Counted from the first letter of the stretch, positions 8,061 to 16,402 are shown. The stretch is DNA of 64,000 bases from UBA1479 sp040221095 (GCA_040221095.1 JAVJVP010000017.1:248001-312000), one strand, 5' to 3'. Notes: generated by a model from the sequence alone, not told the origin. Made by a program: numbers and translations.

Positions 8061-8759
8061 TCAGCGCTTGGCGAACTGCTTGTCGCCGAACATCACCGCC
8101 CGTTCCTCGTCGGACAGGGGCTTGCGCTCGCCGCGCGCGTCTTCCAGCACGGTGACGCCCTTGGCGACACCCGGCCGCGCGTTGATGGCGTCGGACCAGC
8201 GCTTCACGTTGGGGAAATCGTCCAACGAATGGCCCTGGCGGTCGATGGAGCGAGTCCAGGGGAAGGTCGCGATGTCGGCGATGGTGTAGTCGGGACCGGC
8301 GAGGTAGGCCGATTGGCCCAAACGCTTGTCCAGAATGCCGTACAGCCGACCGACTTCCTTGGTGTAGCGGTCGACGGCGTAGGGGATTTCGACCGGCGCG
8401 TAGCCGCGGAAATGGTGGGCCTGGCCGAACATCGGGCCGACGCCGCCCATCTGCCACATCAGCCACTGCAGGGTGTCGTAGCGCGCCGTCGGCTCGGTCG
8501 GCAGGAACTGGCCGGTCTTCTCGGCGAGATAGATCAGGATGGCGCCGCTTTCGAACAGGGAGTAGGGCTTTCCGCCGGGGCCGTCCTGGTCGACGATGGC
8601 CGGGATACGGTTGTTCGGCGAGATGTTCAGGAATTCCGGCTGGAACTGGTCGCCCTTCTGGATGTTGATGGGGTGCACGTTGTAGGCCAGCCCGGTCTCC
8701 TCGAGCATGATGTGAACCTTGTGCCCGTTGGGCGTGGGCCAGGAATAGAGATCGATCAT
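8061..8759 (-). CDS. yfcG: Nu-class glutathione S-transferase / disulfide reductase (YfcG-like)
   Basis: The 232-residue protein follows E. coli YfcG closely over its length: MIDLYSWPTPNGHKV at the N-terminus, SPNNRIPAIVD, SLFESGAILIYLAEKTG, and WLMWQMGGVGPMFGQAHHF. YfcG-type enzymes bind two glutathiones and reduce disulfides rather than conjugate electrophiles. The TPNGHK segment supplies the Thr/Asn that replace the usual catalytic Tyr or Ser. It stands alone, convergent with the sulfite-oxidase-like gene and divergent from the DUF4170 gene. Confidence 0.9.
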   Translation of the reverse strand: MIDLYSWPTPNGHKVHIMLEETGLAYNVHPINIQKGDQFQPEFLNISPNNRIPAIVDQDGPGGKPYSLFESGAILIYLAEKTGQFLPTEPTARYDTLQWLMWQMGGVGPMFGQAHHFRGYAPVEIPYAVDRYTKEVGRLYGILDKRLGQSAYLAGPDYTIADIATFPWTRSIDRQGHSLDDFPNVKRWSDAINARPGVAKGVTVLEDARGERKPLSDEERAVMFGDKQFAKR

Positions 8760-8835
8760 TGTCGTTACAGACCTTTCAAAGGTTTCGGTGGCCGCGGGGC
8801 GCCGCCCGCACCGGCGGGCCGACGGGACTGGACGT

Positions 8836-8941
8836 CGGGCGTATTGCCCGTCCGCGGGATTGGCCCTAGTTTAGGGCAAAATCCACCGGCCGCCAGTGAA
8901 TGCGCCGGAATAAGAGTTGATCCACGGATGAACAATCCGTG
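8836..8941 (+). other. Intergenic region with three short perfect hairpins
   Basis: Between the divergent yfcG-like and DUF4170 genes (226 bases) there are three perfect inverted repeats: CGGGC-GTATT-GCCCG at 8836-8850, GCCCTA-GTT-TAGGGC at 8863-8877, and CACGGAT-GAACA-ATCCGTG at 8923-8941. They could be operators or RNA hairpins in the leaders. None has a U-tract of terminator type. Confidence 0.4.
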
Positions 8942-8985
8942 AGGAGACATCCAGAGGCGGTCGAAACAAGGAAAAGGGACTGACC

Positions 8986-9216
8986 ATGTCGAATGCGCTT
9001 CTGCATCTTGTTTTCGGGGGCAAGGTAACCGACCCCCAGGGCCAGGATTTCGTCGATCCGGACAATCTGGAAATCGTCGGCATCTATCCCAACTACGCCA
9101 AGGCGCTGACCGCCTGGCGCGGCGCGTCACAGGCAAACGTGGACGACGCCAACATGAAATACGTGATCGTGCACCTGCACCGGCTGCTGGAGCCGGAGGA
9201 AGCCCGCGACCACTGA
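8986..9216 (+). CDS. DUF4170 domain protein
   Basis: This 76-residue protein matches the DUF4170 pattern: LLHLVFGGKVTDPQG, then EIVGIYPNYAKALTAWRG, then YVIVHLHRLLEPEE. The family is small, cytoplasmic and found mainly in alphaproteobacteria; its function is unknown. AAGGAAAAGGG lies upstream of the ATG. The gene is convergent with the DUF4169 gene 43 bases away; whether the two act together is not known. Confidence 0.85.
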   Translation: MSNALLHLVFGGKVTDPQGQDFVDPDNLEIVGIYPNYAKALTAWRGASQANVDDANMKYVIVHLHRLLEPEEARDH

Positions 9217-9259
9217 GTAACTTCAGGTAAAGGGGATGTGCGGCCCCGGCCCGTGGCCG

Positions 9260-9460
9260 TCAGCCCGCGGGCTTGTCGCTTTCCGGGTCGATCTGCTTGC
9301 CGTCCAGGTCCTGTTCCGAGCGCTTTCGCCCTGTCTCGTCTTCCCGCCGCTGGGCCTTGTCGCGGCCGAACCGGACCCGGTTCTGCTCCGCCGTCCGTTC
9401 GCGCTCCTGGCGCTGCTTTTCCTTGCGGTACTGACGTAAGTTGACGATCTCCGCGGCCAT
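9260..9460 (-). CDS. DUF4169 domain protein
   Basis: A 66-residue, very charged protein beginning AAEIVNLRQYRKEKQRQER and containing NRVRFGRDKAQ, the signature of DUF4169. It should form one long helix with a disordered acidic tail. The family is restricted mostly to alphaproteobacteria and has no assigned role. The nucleic-acid-like basic N-terminus is suggestive but not evidence of function. Confidence 0.85.
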   Translation of the reverse strand: MAAEIVNLRQYRKEKQRQERERTAEQNRVRFGRDKAQRREDETGRKRSEQDLDGKQIDPESDKPAG

Positions 9461-9569
9461 CCCGTCCCTCCGTTCGCACCGGCGGTCCCGCTGACGAGGC
9501 CGCCTGGAAAACGATAACCCGAACAGGCGCTTGCCGCCAAGCCCTTGTTTCCGGGGGATGAATGGTGGA

Positions 9570-10214
9570 TCAGGCCGCCATCAGGCCGGCGATGGCGGTG
9601 AACACGTCGCGGAACATGTCCGGGGTCAGGCGGCCCGTATTGGTGTTGTAGCGCGAGCAATGATAGCTGTCGATCAGCCGGCGGCCCGAGGTCAGGGCAT
9701 GGCTGTTGCCGTGGCCGAAGGGGAAATCCTTCTTTCGCTCGCCCAAGGTCGTCAGCACGTTGGCGTGAGCGACGCCGCCCAGGGCCAGGATCACCCGCAG
9801 ATTGGGCATGGCCGCGATCTCATCCGCGAGGAACGGGCGGCAGGCGTTGCATTCGGCCCCCGTCGGCTTGTTTTCCGGCGGCACGCAGCGCACGGCGTTG
9901 GTGATGCGGCAGCCGACAAGCCGCAACCCGTCGTCGGGGGCGGCGCCGTAGGCGCCCTCGGTCCAGCCGAATTCACCCAAGGTGGGATACAGCAGGTCGC
10001 CGGCGTAATCGCCGGTAAACGGCCGCGCCGTGCGGTTGGCGCCGCGCAGACCGGGGGCCAGCCCGACGATCAGAAGCCCGGCGTCAAGCGGCCCGAAGGC
10101 GGGGACGGGGGCATTATGCCAATCGGGAAAGGCCGTGCGATTATCCGCGCGGAAGGCGGCCAGCCGGGGGCATTTCGCGCAGTCGGGGGGCGGATCCTGG
10201 AACGTGGGCGGCAT
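9570..10214 (-). CDS. Uracil-DNA glycosylase, family 5 (UDGb)
   Basis: The 214-residue protein carries the family-5 motifs: GLAPGLRGANRTARPFTGD (motif A, without the polar catalytic residue of families 1 and 4), NAVRCVPPENKP in the middle, and HCSRYNTNTGRLT at the C-terminal loop. Cysteines in CAKC, VRC and CNAC fit the 4Fe-4S site of this group. The enzyme removes uracil and other deaminated bases from DNA, starting base-excision repair. It begins only five bases after the LabA/NYN gene on the same strand, so the two are probably co-transcribed. Confidence 0.9.
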   Translation of the reverse strand: MPPTFQDPPPDCAKCPRLAAFRADNRTAFPDWHNAPVPAFGPLDAGLLIVGLAPGLRGANRTARPFTGDYAGDLLYPTLGEFGWTEGAYGAAPDDGLRLVGCRITNAVRCVPPENKPTGAECNACRPFLADEIAAMPNLRVILALGGVAHANVLTTLGERKKDFPFGHGNSHALTSGRRLIDSYHCSRYNTNTGRLTPDMFRDVFTAIAGLMAA

Positions 10215-10219
10215 GCGGC

Positions 10220-10843
10220 TCAGACGACTTCGACCTCGGCCTCGCCTTCGTCGTCATAATCATCGTCGTCATCATAATCGTCATCGTCGTCGGGCAGGCT
10301 GTGGTTGGACGGGCCGCCGGCGCGCTGGATGGCCGACTGCAGGCTCTGCAGTTCGATGAAGATATCGGCCTGACGGCGCAGTTCGTCGGCGACCATGGGC
10401 GGCTGCGAGCGCACGGTCGAGACGACACTGACCCGGCAGCCCTTGCGCTGCACGGCGTCAACCAGGCGGCGGAAGTCGCCGTCGCCGGAAAACAGCACGA
10501 CATGATCCAGTTTGTCGGCCATTTCCAACACGTCGATGGCCAGTTCGATGTCCATGTTGCCCTTGATCTTGCGCCGTCCGGCGGAATCCGTGAATTCCTT
10601 GGTCGGCTTGGTGACCATGGTGTAGCCGTTGTAATCCAGCCAGTCGACGAGGGGGCGGATCGGCGAATACTCCTGGTCCTCGACCATGGCCGTGTAGTAG
10701 AAGGCCCGCACCAGGCGGCATTTTCCGGAGAAAACGGCCAGCAGGCGCTTGTAGTCGATGTCGAAGTTGAGCGCCCGGGCGGCGGCGTAGAGGTTGGAGC
10801 CGTCGATGAACAGGGCCACGCGCTCTTCAGGATAAAAATTCAT
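10220..10843 (-). CDS. LabA-like NYN-domain protein with acidic tail
   Basis: The N-terminal two thirds is a NYN (PIN-like) domain: VALFIDGSNLYAAARALNFD, then the acidic GNMDIELAIDVLEMA and FSGDGDFRRLV segments that hold the metal-binding Asp residues. NYN proteins are predicted or proven metal-dependent ribonucleases. The last about 25 residues are almost all Asp with Tyr, then Glu/Val, encoded by a simple GTC/ATC/ATA-type repeat. The start at 10843 has AAGGA ten bases upstream; an ATG at 10849 and a TTG at 10852 are also in frame. It precedes the uracil-DNA glycosylase gene and is divergent from folK. Confidence 0.88.
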   Translation of the reverse strand: MNFYPEERVALFIDGSNLYAAARALNFDIDYKRLLAVFSGKCRLVRAFYYTAMVEDQEYSPIRPLVDWLDYNGYTMVTKPTKEFTDSAGRRKIKGNMDIELAIDVLEMADKLDHVVLFSGDGDFRRLVDAVQRKGCRVSVVSTVRSQPPMVADELRRQADIFIELQSLQSAIQRAGGPSNHSLPDDDDDYDDDDDYDDEGEAEVEVV

Positions 10844-10869
10844 TTCCATCAATTCCTTGGTGAATTCAA

Positions 10870-10920
10870 TGCGTGAAATGTTTACGCAGTCTCAATGATA
10901 AAACACTTAAGACTCATTGA
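10870..10920. promoter_or_regulatory. Inverted repeats in the labA-folK divergent region
   Basis: The spacer is AT-rich compared with its surroundings and contains two inverted repeats: TGCGT-N9-ACGCA at 10870-10888, and TCAATGA-N15-TCATTGA at 10892-10920. Such positions between divergent genes suit operators for one or both promoters, but no regulator can be named. Confidence 0.35.
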
Positions 10921-10965
10921 TTCCAAGTGCAAGGATTCTACGCCCGCCGGCCCAAGGATTCCGGC

Positions 10966-11505
10966 GTGAGCGGGCCCGTCGTCATCGGCGTCGGCGGCAA
11001 TCTGCCGACCCCGGAATTCGGCCCGCCGCGCGCCACCTGCGGGGCGGCGCTGCAGGTTCTTTCACAACAATCGGGGATCGAGATCACGGCGCATGCCAAA
11101 TGGTATGAAACCGCTCCCGTGCCCGTTTCCGACCAGCCCTGGTTCGTCAACGGCGCCGTCGCCGTGGCCACGGACCTGGCGCCGCACGACCTGATGGCGG
11201 TTCTGCTGGATATCGAAACCCGGTTCGGGCGGCGGCGCAGCGAACGCAACGCCGCGCGCATCCTGGACCTGGACCTGCTGACCTTCGGCGACCGGGTGCT
11301 GACGGGCGATCTGGAAGTGCCCCATCCGCGCCTGCATACCCGGGCCTTCGCCCTGCTGCCGATCCGCGACGTGGCGCCCGGCTGGCGCCACCCCGTGCTG
11401 GACCGCAGCATCGAAGTCCTTTGCGCCGATCTGCCGGCGGATCAGGAAATCCGCCCGCTGGCCGACGCCGGGGGCTATCTGGGCACGGAGTGGCCGCCGG
11501 AATAG
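10966..11505 (+). CDS. folK: 2-amino-4-hydroxy-6-hydroxymethyldihydropteridine pyrophosphokinase
   Basis: FolK transfers pyrophosphate from ATP to hydroxymethyl-dihydropterin in folate synthesis. The motifs are clear: VIGVGGNLP at the N-terminus, WYETAPVPVSDQPWFVNGAV, and RILDLDLLTFGD followed by PHPRLHTRAFAL. A GTG at 10966 is preferred as the start because AAGGA lies eight bases before it and the protein then begins where the family begins; an in-frame GTG at 10927 would add 13 residues. The partners FolB and FolP are not adjacent. Confidence 0.95.
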   Translation: MSGPVVIGVGGNLPTPEFGPPRATCGAALQVLSQQSGIEITAHAKWYETAPVPVSDQPWFVNGAVAVATDLAPHDLMAVLLDIETRFGRRRSERNAARILDLDLLTFGDRVLTGDLEVPHPRLHTRAFALLPIRDVAPGWRHPVLDRSIEVLCADLPADQEIRPLADAGGYLGTEWPPE

Positions 11506-11510
11506 GGGTG

Positions 11511-12206
11511 TCAGGTCTCGCGCTGGGTCACGCCGGGCATGCCCATGATGATCGGAAAATCGATGGCCATGGCCCCCGGTTCGGCCTGCGGGCCGGCGGG
11601 AACCATGTCGCGGATCAGTCTGTCCCGTCCCGTCGTGACTTCCTTGAGCAGGAAATCCGTCGGATTTCTGGGTTCGCCCGTGAAATACATCTGGCTGACC
11701 CATTCGCCGCCGCCCGGCGGAACGACCAGGAAATGAATATGGGCCGTGCGCTCCAGATCGCCGGTGCCGTAGGGCGCGGGCTTGATCGTGCGGAAGCGGT
11801 AGCGGCCGTCGCTGTCCGTCTTGTCGTGACCGGCCCCTTGAAAGCCGTCTCCGGTCTCGGTCGCGGTCTTGGAATCGCGGTAGACTCCGTCATTGTCCGC
11901 CTGCCAGATTTCGACCCGCGCCCCGGCAATGGGGCGGCCGCGCTGGTCGAGCAGGCGGCCGGAAACGTAAAGAAGCTGCCCCGCCACCGGAACCGCCCTG
12001 TCGCCACGGGACAAAAGGTCGTTGTCCACGGAGAACGCCGCCAGGGGCGGATAGAACGGTCCAGCAAGCTGCGTCGGCGTGGGGTCCAGCCATGCCGCCA
12101 GAGCGGGGCGGCCGGCGGCGGCAAGGGACGCGGCGGCTCCGGCGGTAAGTTGCAGAACACGGCGGCGCGCCATAGGGGAAGGGGTCTCGGTTGCGAGAGC
12201 AGTCAT
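11511..12206 (-). CDS. Secreted intradiol ring-cleavage dioxygenase-like protein
   Basis: The 231-residue product starts with a twin-arginine-like leader (ARRRVLQLTAGAAASLAAAG), so export through Tat is likely. The body has the intradiol dioxygenase beta-sandwich with the non-heme iron ligands visible: Tyr in LAGPFYPP, Tyr in NDGVYRD, and the His pair in RTAHIHFLV. Protocatechuate and catechol dioxygenases of this fold are normally cytoplasmic; exported single-subunit members are a poorly studied subgroup. ATG 12206 follows AGGA; earlier in-frame ATGs would bury the Tat motif. It is convergent with folK, five bases apart. Confidence 0.85.
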   Translation of the reverse strand: MTALATETPSPMARRRVLQLTAGAAASLAAAGRPALAAWLDPTPTQLAGPFYPPLAAFSVDNDLLSRGDRAVPVAGQLLYVSGRLLDQRGRPIAGARVEIWQADNDGVYRDSKTATETGDGFQGAGHDKTDSDGRYRFRTIKPAPYGTGDLERTAHIHFLVVPPGGGEWVSQMYFTGEPRNPTDFLLKEVTTGRDRLIRDMVPAGPQAEPGAMAIDFPIIMGMPGVTQRET

Positions 12207-12295
12207 GGTTGTTGATCCTGATTGAACCATAAGTTGATGCGGGGTGGAAAATTCGCGCGCCTTTTTGGCCGGAATTTTGCGTCTGTCAAGAGGTA

Positions 12296-12324
12296 TTGCC
12301 ATTCCCCGTCATGGCGCTTATAAC
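12296..12324 (+). promoter_or_regulatory. Candidate sigma-70 promoter for rpoZ
   Basis: TTGCCA (12296-12301) and TATAAC (12319-12324) are separated by 17 bases, with the rpoZ start 65 bases downstream. This is one of the best consensus matches in the window. Confidence 0.55.
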
Positions 12325-12388
12325 CACCGCAAACCGCCGGTTGCAGCACCGGCCAGCTTGCCCTTTCCAATCCCCCGGAGGATTTCTG

Positions 12389-12811
12389 ATGGCCCGTGTA
12401 ACGGTCGAAGATTGTGTACTGAAGATTCCCAACCGCTTCGAGCTGGTCATGCTCGCGGCCCAGCGCGCCCGCCACATCTCGGCCGGGGCGCCGCTGGCCG
12501 TCGACCGCGACAACGACAAGAACCCGGTCGTGGCGCTGCGCGAAATCGCCGAGGAAGCCGTCACCCTGCCGGAACTCGAAGAATCGCTGATCAAGGGCAT
12601 GCAGAAATACGTGCAGATGGAAGAGTCCATCGATGACCTGGACCCCGCCATTCCGGAAACCATGCAGCTGTCCGCCATGTCCGCGAACACCAGCGGTTCC
12701 GCGTCTGACGATGACGACGACGATACTTTGGACGTGGACGACGGCTCGGACCCTGCTACCATGGGCGCAGACGTCGTTTTCAAGGATGCGGAGATTGGGC
12801 TGGAGGACTAA
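12389..12811 (+). CDS. rpoZ: RNA polymerase omega subunit
   Basis: Omega helps assemble RNA polymerase and, with beta-prime, forms ppGpp binding site 1. The protein begins MARVTVEDCVLKIPNRFELV, so the MAR motif needed for site 1 in E. coli is retained. At 140 residues it is longer than E. coli omega because of an acidic, Asp-rich tail (SDDDDDDT and more). The start at 12389 is set by GGAGGA seven bases upstream. The stringent-response enzyme gene follows after about 100 bases on the same strand, the classic rpoZ-spoT arrangement. Confidence 0.97.
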   Translation: MARVTVEDCVLKIPNRFELVMLAAQRARHISAGAPLAVDRDNDKNPVVALREIAEEAVTLPELEESLIKGMQKYVQMEESIDDLDPAIPETMQLSAMSANTSGSASDDDDDDTLDVDDGSDPATMGADVVFKDAEIGLED

Positions 12812-12915
12812 AGTCCTCGTCCATGACACATTCCCGACCGGAGCCGCGGCCGTGCCGTGCGTTTCGGCAATCTGAGGGCGGCGTCCCGGTATTGACTGGA
12901 TAAGGCGCCCCCTTC

Positions 12916-15075
12916 GTGATCCGCCAGTTCGAACTTGTTGAACGGGTCAAGGCCTACGATCCCAACGCGGACGAGGTCGGGATCAACGGCGCCTACGTGT
13001 TCGCCATGAAGGCGCACGGCTCGCAGATGCGCGCCTCGGGCGATCCGTACTTCTCGCACCCCATCGAGGTCGCGGGGATTCTCACCTCCTACCGGGTCGA
13101 CAGCGCCACCATCGAAACGGCCCTGCTGCACGACACCATCGAGGACACGGTGGCGACGCTGGAGGACATCCGCTCCCACTTCGGCAGCGAGGTCGCGCAG
13201 CTGGTCGACGGCGTGACCAAGCTGACCCGCATCGAATTCCAATCGGACCGCGCCAAGCAGGCGGAAAACTTCCGCAAGCTGGTGCTCGCCATGTCCGAGG
13301 ACATCCGCGTCCTGCTGGTCAAGCTGGCCGACCGCCTGCACAACATGCGGACCCTGCATTACATCAAAAGCGACGAGAAGCGCCGCCGCATCGCCATGGA
13401 AACCATGGACATCTATGCGCCGCTGGCCGAACGCATCGGCATGCAGGAAATCAAGACCGAGCTCGAGGACCTGGCCTTCGCCGAAATCAACCCGGAAGCC
13501 CGCCGCGCCGTGGTCAAGCGCCTGGAAACGCTGCGCGAGCAGGGCGGTGAACTGGTGCCCAAGATCATCGGCGAGCTGTCGGAAACCCTGTCGGAGAACG
13601 GCATCGAGGCCGAGGTCGGCGGCCGCGAAAAGACGCCTTATTCGATCTGGCGCAAGATGCAGCAGCACGACGTGGGGTTCGAGCAGTTGTCGGACATCAT
13701 GGCCTTCCGCATCACCGTCAACAGCATCGAGGACTGCTACAAGGCGCTCGGCGTGGCGCACAACGCCTACCGGGTCGTGCCCGGGCGGTTCAAGGACTAC
13801 ATCTCCATGCCGAAACCGAACGGCTATCAGTCCCTTCATACCGGCGTGTTCGGCCCGCACCAGCAGCGCATCGAACTGCAGATCCGCACCAAGGTCATGC
13901 ACGATGTCGCCGAACTCGGCGTCGCCGCCCATTGGAATTACAAGCAGGGCGGACCGGCCAAGGACGGCACCCAGTACCGCTGGCTGCGCGAACTGCTCGA
14001 CATTCTGGAACACGCCTCCGATCCCGAGGAGGTGTTGGAGCATTCCAAGATGGAGATGTTCCAGGATCAGGTGTTCTGTTTCACGCCCCGGGGCGACCTG
14101 ATCAACCTGCCCAGGGGGGCGACCACCGTCGACTTCGCCTATGCGGTCCATTCCGAGGTCGGCGACCACTGCGTCGGCGGCAAGATCAACGGCAAGATGA
14201 TGCCGCTGCGCACGGAACTGCGCAACGGCGACCAGGTCGAAATCGTGACCTCCAAGGCGCAGACGCCCAACCCGACCTGGGAGCGCTTCGTCGTGACCGG
14301 CAAGGCGCGGGCGCGCATCCGCCGCTTCGTTCGCCTGCAGGAGCGCGAGGAATACGAAAAACTCGGCCGCTCCATCCTGCAGCGCAGCTTCAAGGAAGCC
14401 GATTACGAGCTTACGGATAAAGGATTAACCGGCGCCCTGAAGAAGCTCACTCAGGCGTCCGTCGAGGAATTGTACGTCGCCGTCGGCCTGGGCCATCTCA
14501 GCGGCCGAGAGGTTCTCGAAGCCGTCTATCCCCGGGCCAAGCGCAAGAAGAAAGAAGGCGACGACATCGTCGTGCCGCTGTCCGAGGCACGCAACCGCAA
14601 GCGCGGCAAGGACAAGGGCGCGGGCGGGGTGCCCATTCAGGGCCTGATTCCCGGCATGGCCATGCATTTCGCCGGCTGCTGCCATCCCTTGCCGGGCGAC
14701 CGCATCGTCGGCATCGTCACCACGGGGCGCGGCGTCACCGTGCACACCATCGACTGCGACACCCTGGAAGGCTACGGCGATGAGCCGGAACGCTGGCTCG
14801 ACCTGGCCTGGGACCGGGACGAGGCCAAGCACGACCTGCATGTCGGCCGCGTCCATGTCACGGTCGCCAACGCGCCGGGCTCGCTCGGCGATCTGTCGAC
14901 CATGATCGCCAAGAACGACGGCAATATCTCCAACCTCAAGATCATCAACCGTTCGACCGATTTCTTCGACATGCTGATCGATGTCGAGGTGCGCGACGTC
15001 AAGCACCTGACCGACATCATCGCGGCGCTGCGCGCGTCGCCCGCCGTCAATTCGGTCGAGCGCGCGAAGGGCTAG
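12916..15075 (+). CDS. spoT: Bifunctional (p)ppGpp synthetase/hydrolase (Rsh)
   Basis: The 719-residue protein has the full RelA/SpoT layout: HD hydrolase domain with SHPIEV (His48) and LLHDTIEDT (His72-Asp73), synthetase domain with GRFKDYI and IELQIRT, TGS domain around VFCFTPRGDLINLPRG, a linker with the conserved Cys pair HFAGCCHPLPGD, and a C-terminal ACT domain. The RFKD form of the RxKD motif is typical of bifunctional enzymes. It makes and degrades (p)ppGpp in response to starvation. The start is GTG 12916. pdxJ follows after 22 bases, so it may head the pdxJ-recO transcript. Confidence 0.96.
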   Translation: MIRQFELVERVKAYDPNADEVGINGAYVFAMKAHGSQMRASGDPYFSHPIEVAGILTSYRVDSATIETALLHDTIEDTVATLEDIRSHFGSEVAQLVDGVTKLTRIEFQSDRAKQAENFRKLVLAMSEDIRVLLVKLADRLHNMRTLHYIKSDEKRRRIAMETMDIYAPLAERIGMQEIKTELEDLAFAEINPEARRAVVKRLETLREQGGELVPKIIGELSETLSENGIEAEVGGREKTPYSIWRKMQQHDVGFEQLSDIMAFRITVNSIEDCYKALGVAHNAYRVVPGRFKDYISMPKPNGYQSLHTGVFGPHQQRIELQIRTKVMHDVAELGVAAHWNYKQGGPAKDGTQYRWLRELLDILEHASDPEEVLEHSKMEMFQDQVFCFTPRGDLINLPRGATTVDFAYAVHSEVGDHCVGGKINGKMMPLRTELRNGDQVEIVTSKAQTPNPTWERFVVTGKARARIRRFVRLQEREEYEKLGRSILQRSFKEADYELTDKGLTGALKKLTQASVEELYVAVGLGHLSGREVLEAVYPRAKRKKKEGDDIVVPLSEARNRKRGKDKGAGGVPIQGLIPGMAMHFAGCCHPLPGDRIVGIVTTGRGVTVHTIDCDTLEGYGDEPERWLDLAWDRDEAKHDLHVGRVHVTVANAPGSLGDLSTMIAKNDGNISNLKIINRSTDFFDMLIDVEVRDVKHLTDIIAALRASPAVNSVERAKG

Positions 15076-15097
15076 AGCAGGCAAGGACTTGAAGACG

Positions 15098-15853
15098 ATG
15101 ACCGGATATCTCAGGCTCGGCGTCAACATCGATCACGTGGCGACCATCCGCAACGCCCGCGGCGGCGGCCATCCGGATCCCGTGCGCGCGGCCCGCGCCG
15201 CCGCCCAGGCCGGGGCCGACGGCATCACCGCCCATCTGCGCGAGGACCGGCGTCATATCTCCGACGACGACATGGCGCGGCTGGCGGCGCAGATCGATCT
15301 ACCGCTCAACTTCGAGATGGCGGCGACGGACGAAATGCTGGCCATCGCCCTGCGCCACAAGCCGCATGCCGCCTGCATCGTGCCGGAAAAGCGCGAGGAG
15401 CGGACCACCGAGGGCGGCCTGGACGCCGCCGGCGGCTTTGACGGCCTGAAACCCTTTGTCCATGCCCTGGGCGACGCTGGCATCCGCGTGTCCCTGTTCA
15501 TCGAAGCCGATCCCGTGCAACTGGACGCGGCCAAGGCCCTGGGTGCTCCCGTGGTCGAACTGCATACCGGGGCCTATTGCGACGCCGGCCCCGCAACCCA
15601 GCCGGCGCAGTTGCAGCGGATCAAGGATGCGGCGGCCCATGCCGAGGCCATCGGCCTGGAATGCCATGCCGGGCACGGCCTGACCTTCGATACGGTCGGG
15701 CCGGTGGCGGCGATCGCCACCATCGCCGAGTTGAACATCGGCCACTTCCTGATCGGCGAGGCGATTTTCGGCGGCCTGGAAAGCGCCATCAAGCGCATGC
15801 GCGCCCAAATGGACCAGGCCCGGGCCGAGGCCCTGGGCGAACGCTCCGCGTGA
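15098..15853 (+). CDS. pdxJ: Pyridoxine 5'-phosphate synthase
   Basis: PdxJ condenses 1-deoxyxylulose 5-phosphate with 3-amino-1-hydroxyacetone phosphate to form pyridoxine 5'-phosphate. The 251-residue TIM barrel is recognised by RLGVNIDHVATIRNARGG at the N-terminus, ITAHLREDRRHI, and GHGLTF plus NIGHFLIGEAIF near the end. ATG 15098 has AAGGA ten bases upstream and is preferred over TTG 15089. It starts the conserved pdxJ-acpS-lepB-rnc-era-recO cluster. Confidence 0.97.
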   Translation: MTGYLRLGVNIDHVATIRNARGGGHPDPVRAARAAAQAGADGITAHLREDRRHISDDDMARLAAQIDLPLNFEMAATDEMLAIALRHKPHAACIVPEKREERTTEGGLDAAGGFDGLKPFVHALGDAGIRVSLFIEADPVQLDAAKALGAPVVELHTGAYCDAGPATQPAQLQRIKDAAAHAEAIGLECHAGHGLTFDTVGPVAAIATIAELNIGHFLIGEAIFGGLESAIKRMRAQMDQARAEALGERSA

Positions 15854-15890
15854 GCCGGCCGGACCGCCCCCAGACCATGACATTCCGCCC

Positions 15891-16301
15891 ATGATCATCG
15901 GTATCGGCACGGATCTGTGCGACATCCGCCGCATCGAACGCACGCTGGAACGGTACGGCGACCGTTTCGTCGACCGCCTGTTCGCCCCCGGCGAGCAGAA
16001 AAAGGCCTATCGCCGGCAGAATCCGGCGGCCTCCTTCGCCCAGAGCTTCGCCGCCAAGGAGGCCTGCGCCAAGGCGCTCGGCACCGGGTTTCGCCTGGGC
16101 GTGTTCTGGAAGGACATGGTGGTCGCCAATCTGCCGACGGGGCAGCCCTACATGCAGATCACCGGCGGCGCCAAGGCGCGGCTCGACGCGCTGACGCCGC
16201 CCGGCATGGTCGCCCAGGTCCATGTCTCCCAGACCGACGAATATCCCCTGGCCCACGCCATGGTGATCATTTCCGCCATTCCCAAAACGGAAGGCGCTTG
16301 A
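15891..16301 (+). CDS. acpS: Holo-[acyl-carrier-protein] synthase
   Basis: AcpS transfers 4'-phosphopantetheine from CoA to apo-ACP. The 136-residue protein has the two family motifs IGIGTDLCDIRRIE (with the magnesium-binding Asp) and SFAAKEACAKALGTGF. It lies 37 bases after pdxJ and about 100 bases before lepB, the usual order. Confidence 0.97.
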   Translation: MIIGIGTDLCDIRRIERTLERYGDRFVDRLFAPGEQKKAYRRQNPAASFAQSFAAKEACAKALGTGFRLGVFWKDMVVANLPTGQPYMQITGGAKARLDALTPPGMVAQVHVSQTDEYPLAHAMVIISAIPKTEGA

Positions 16302-16402
16302 CCTTTGCGCCCGACCCGCGTTTCATCCGCCCGCCGAACCCATCCGGCGGCACAGCCATCACTCCCCGGCACCACCCTAGGCATTTCACGGAATAACGGC
16401 AT

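Noticed and set aside
10240..10295. GTC/ATC/ATA-rich stretch considered as a CRISPR-like or tandem repeat array
   Set aside because: It is the in-frame code for the acidic tail of the NYN protein and has no unit-spacer structure.
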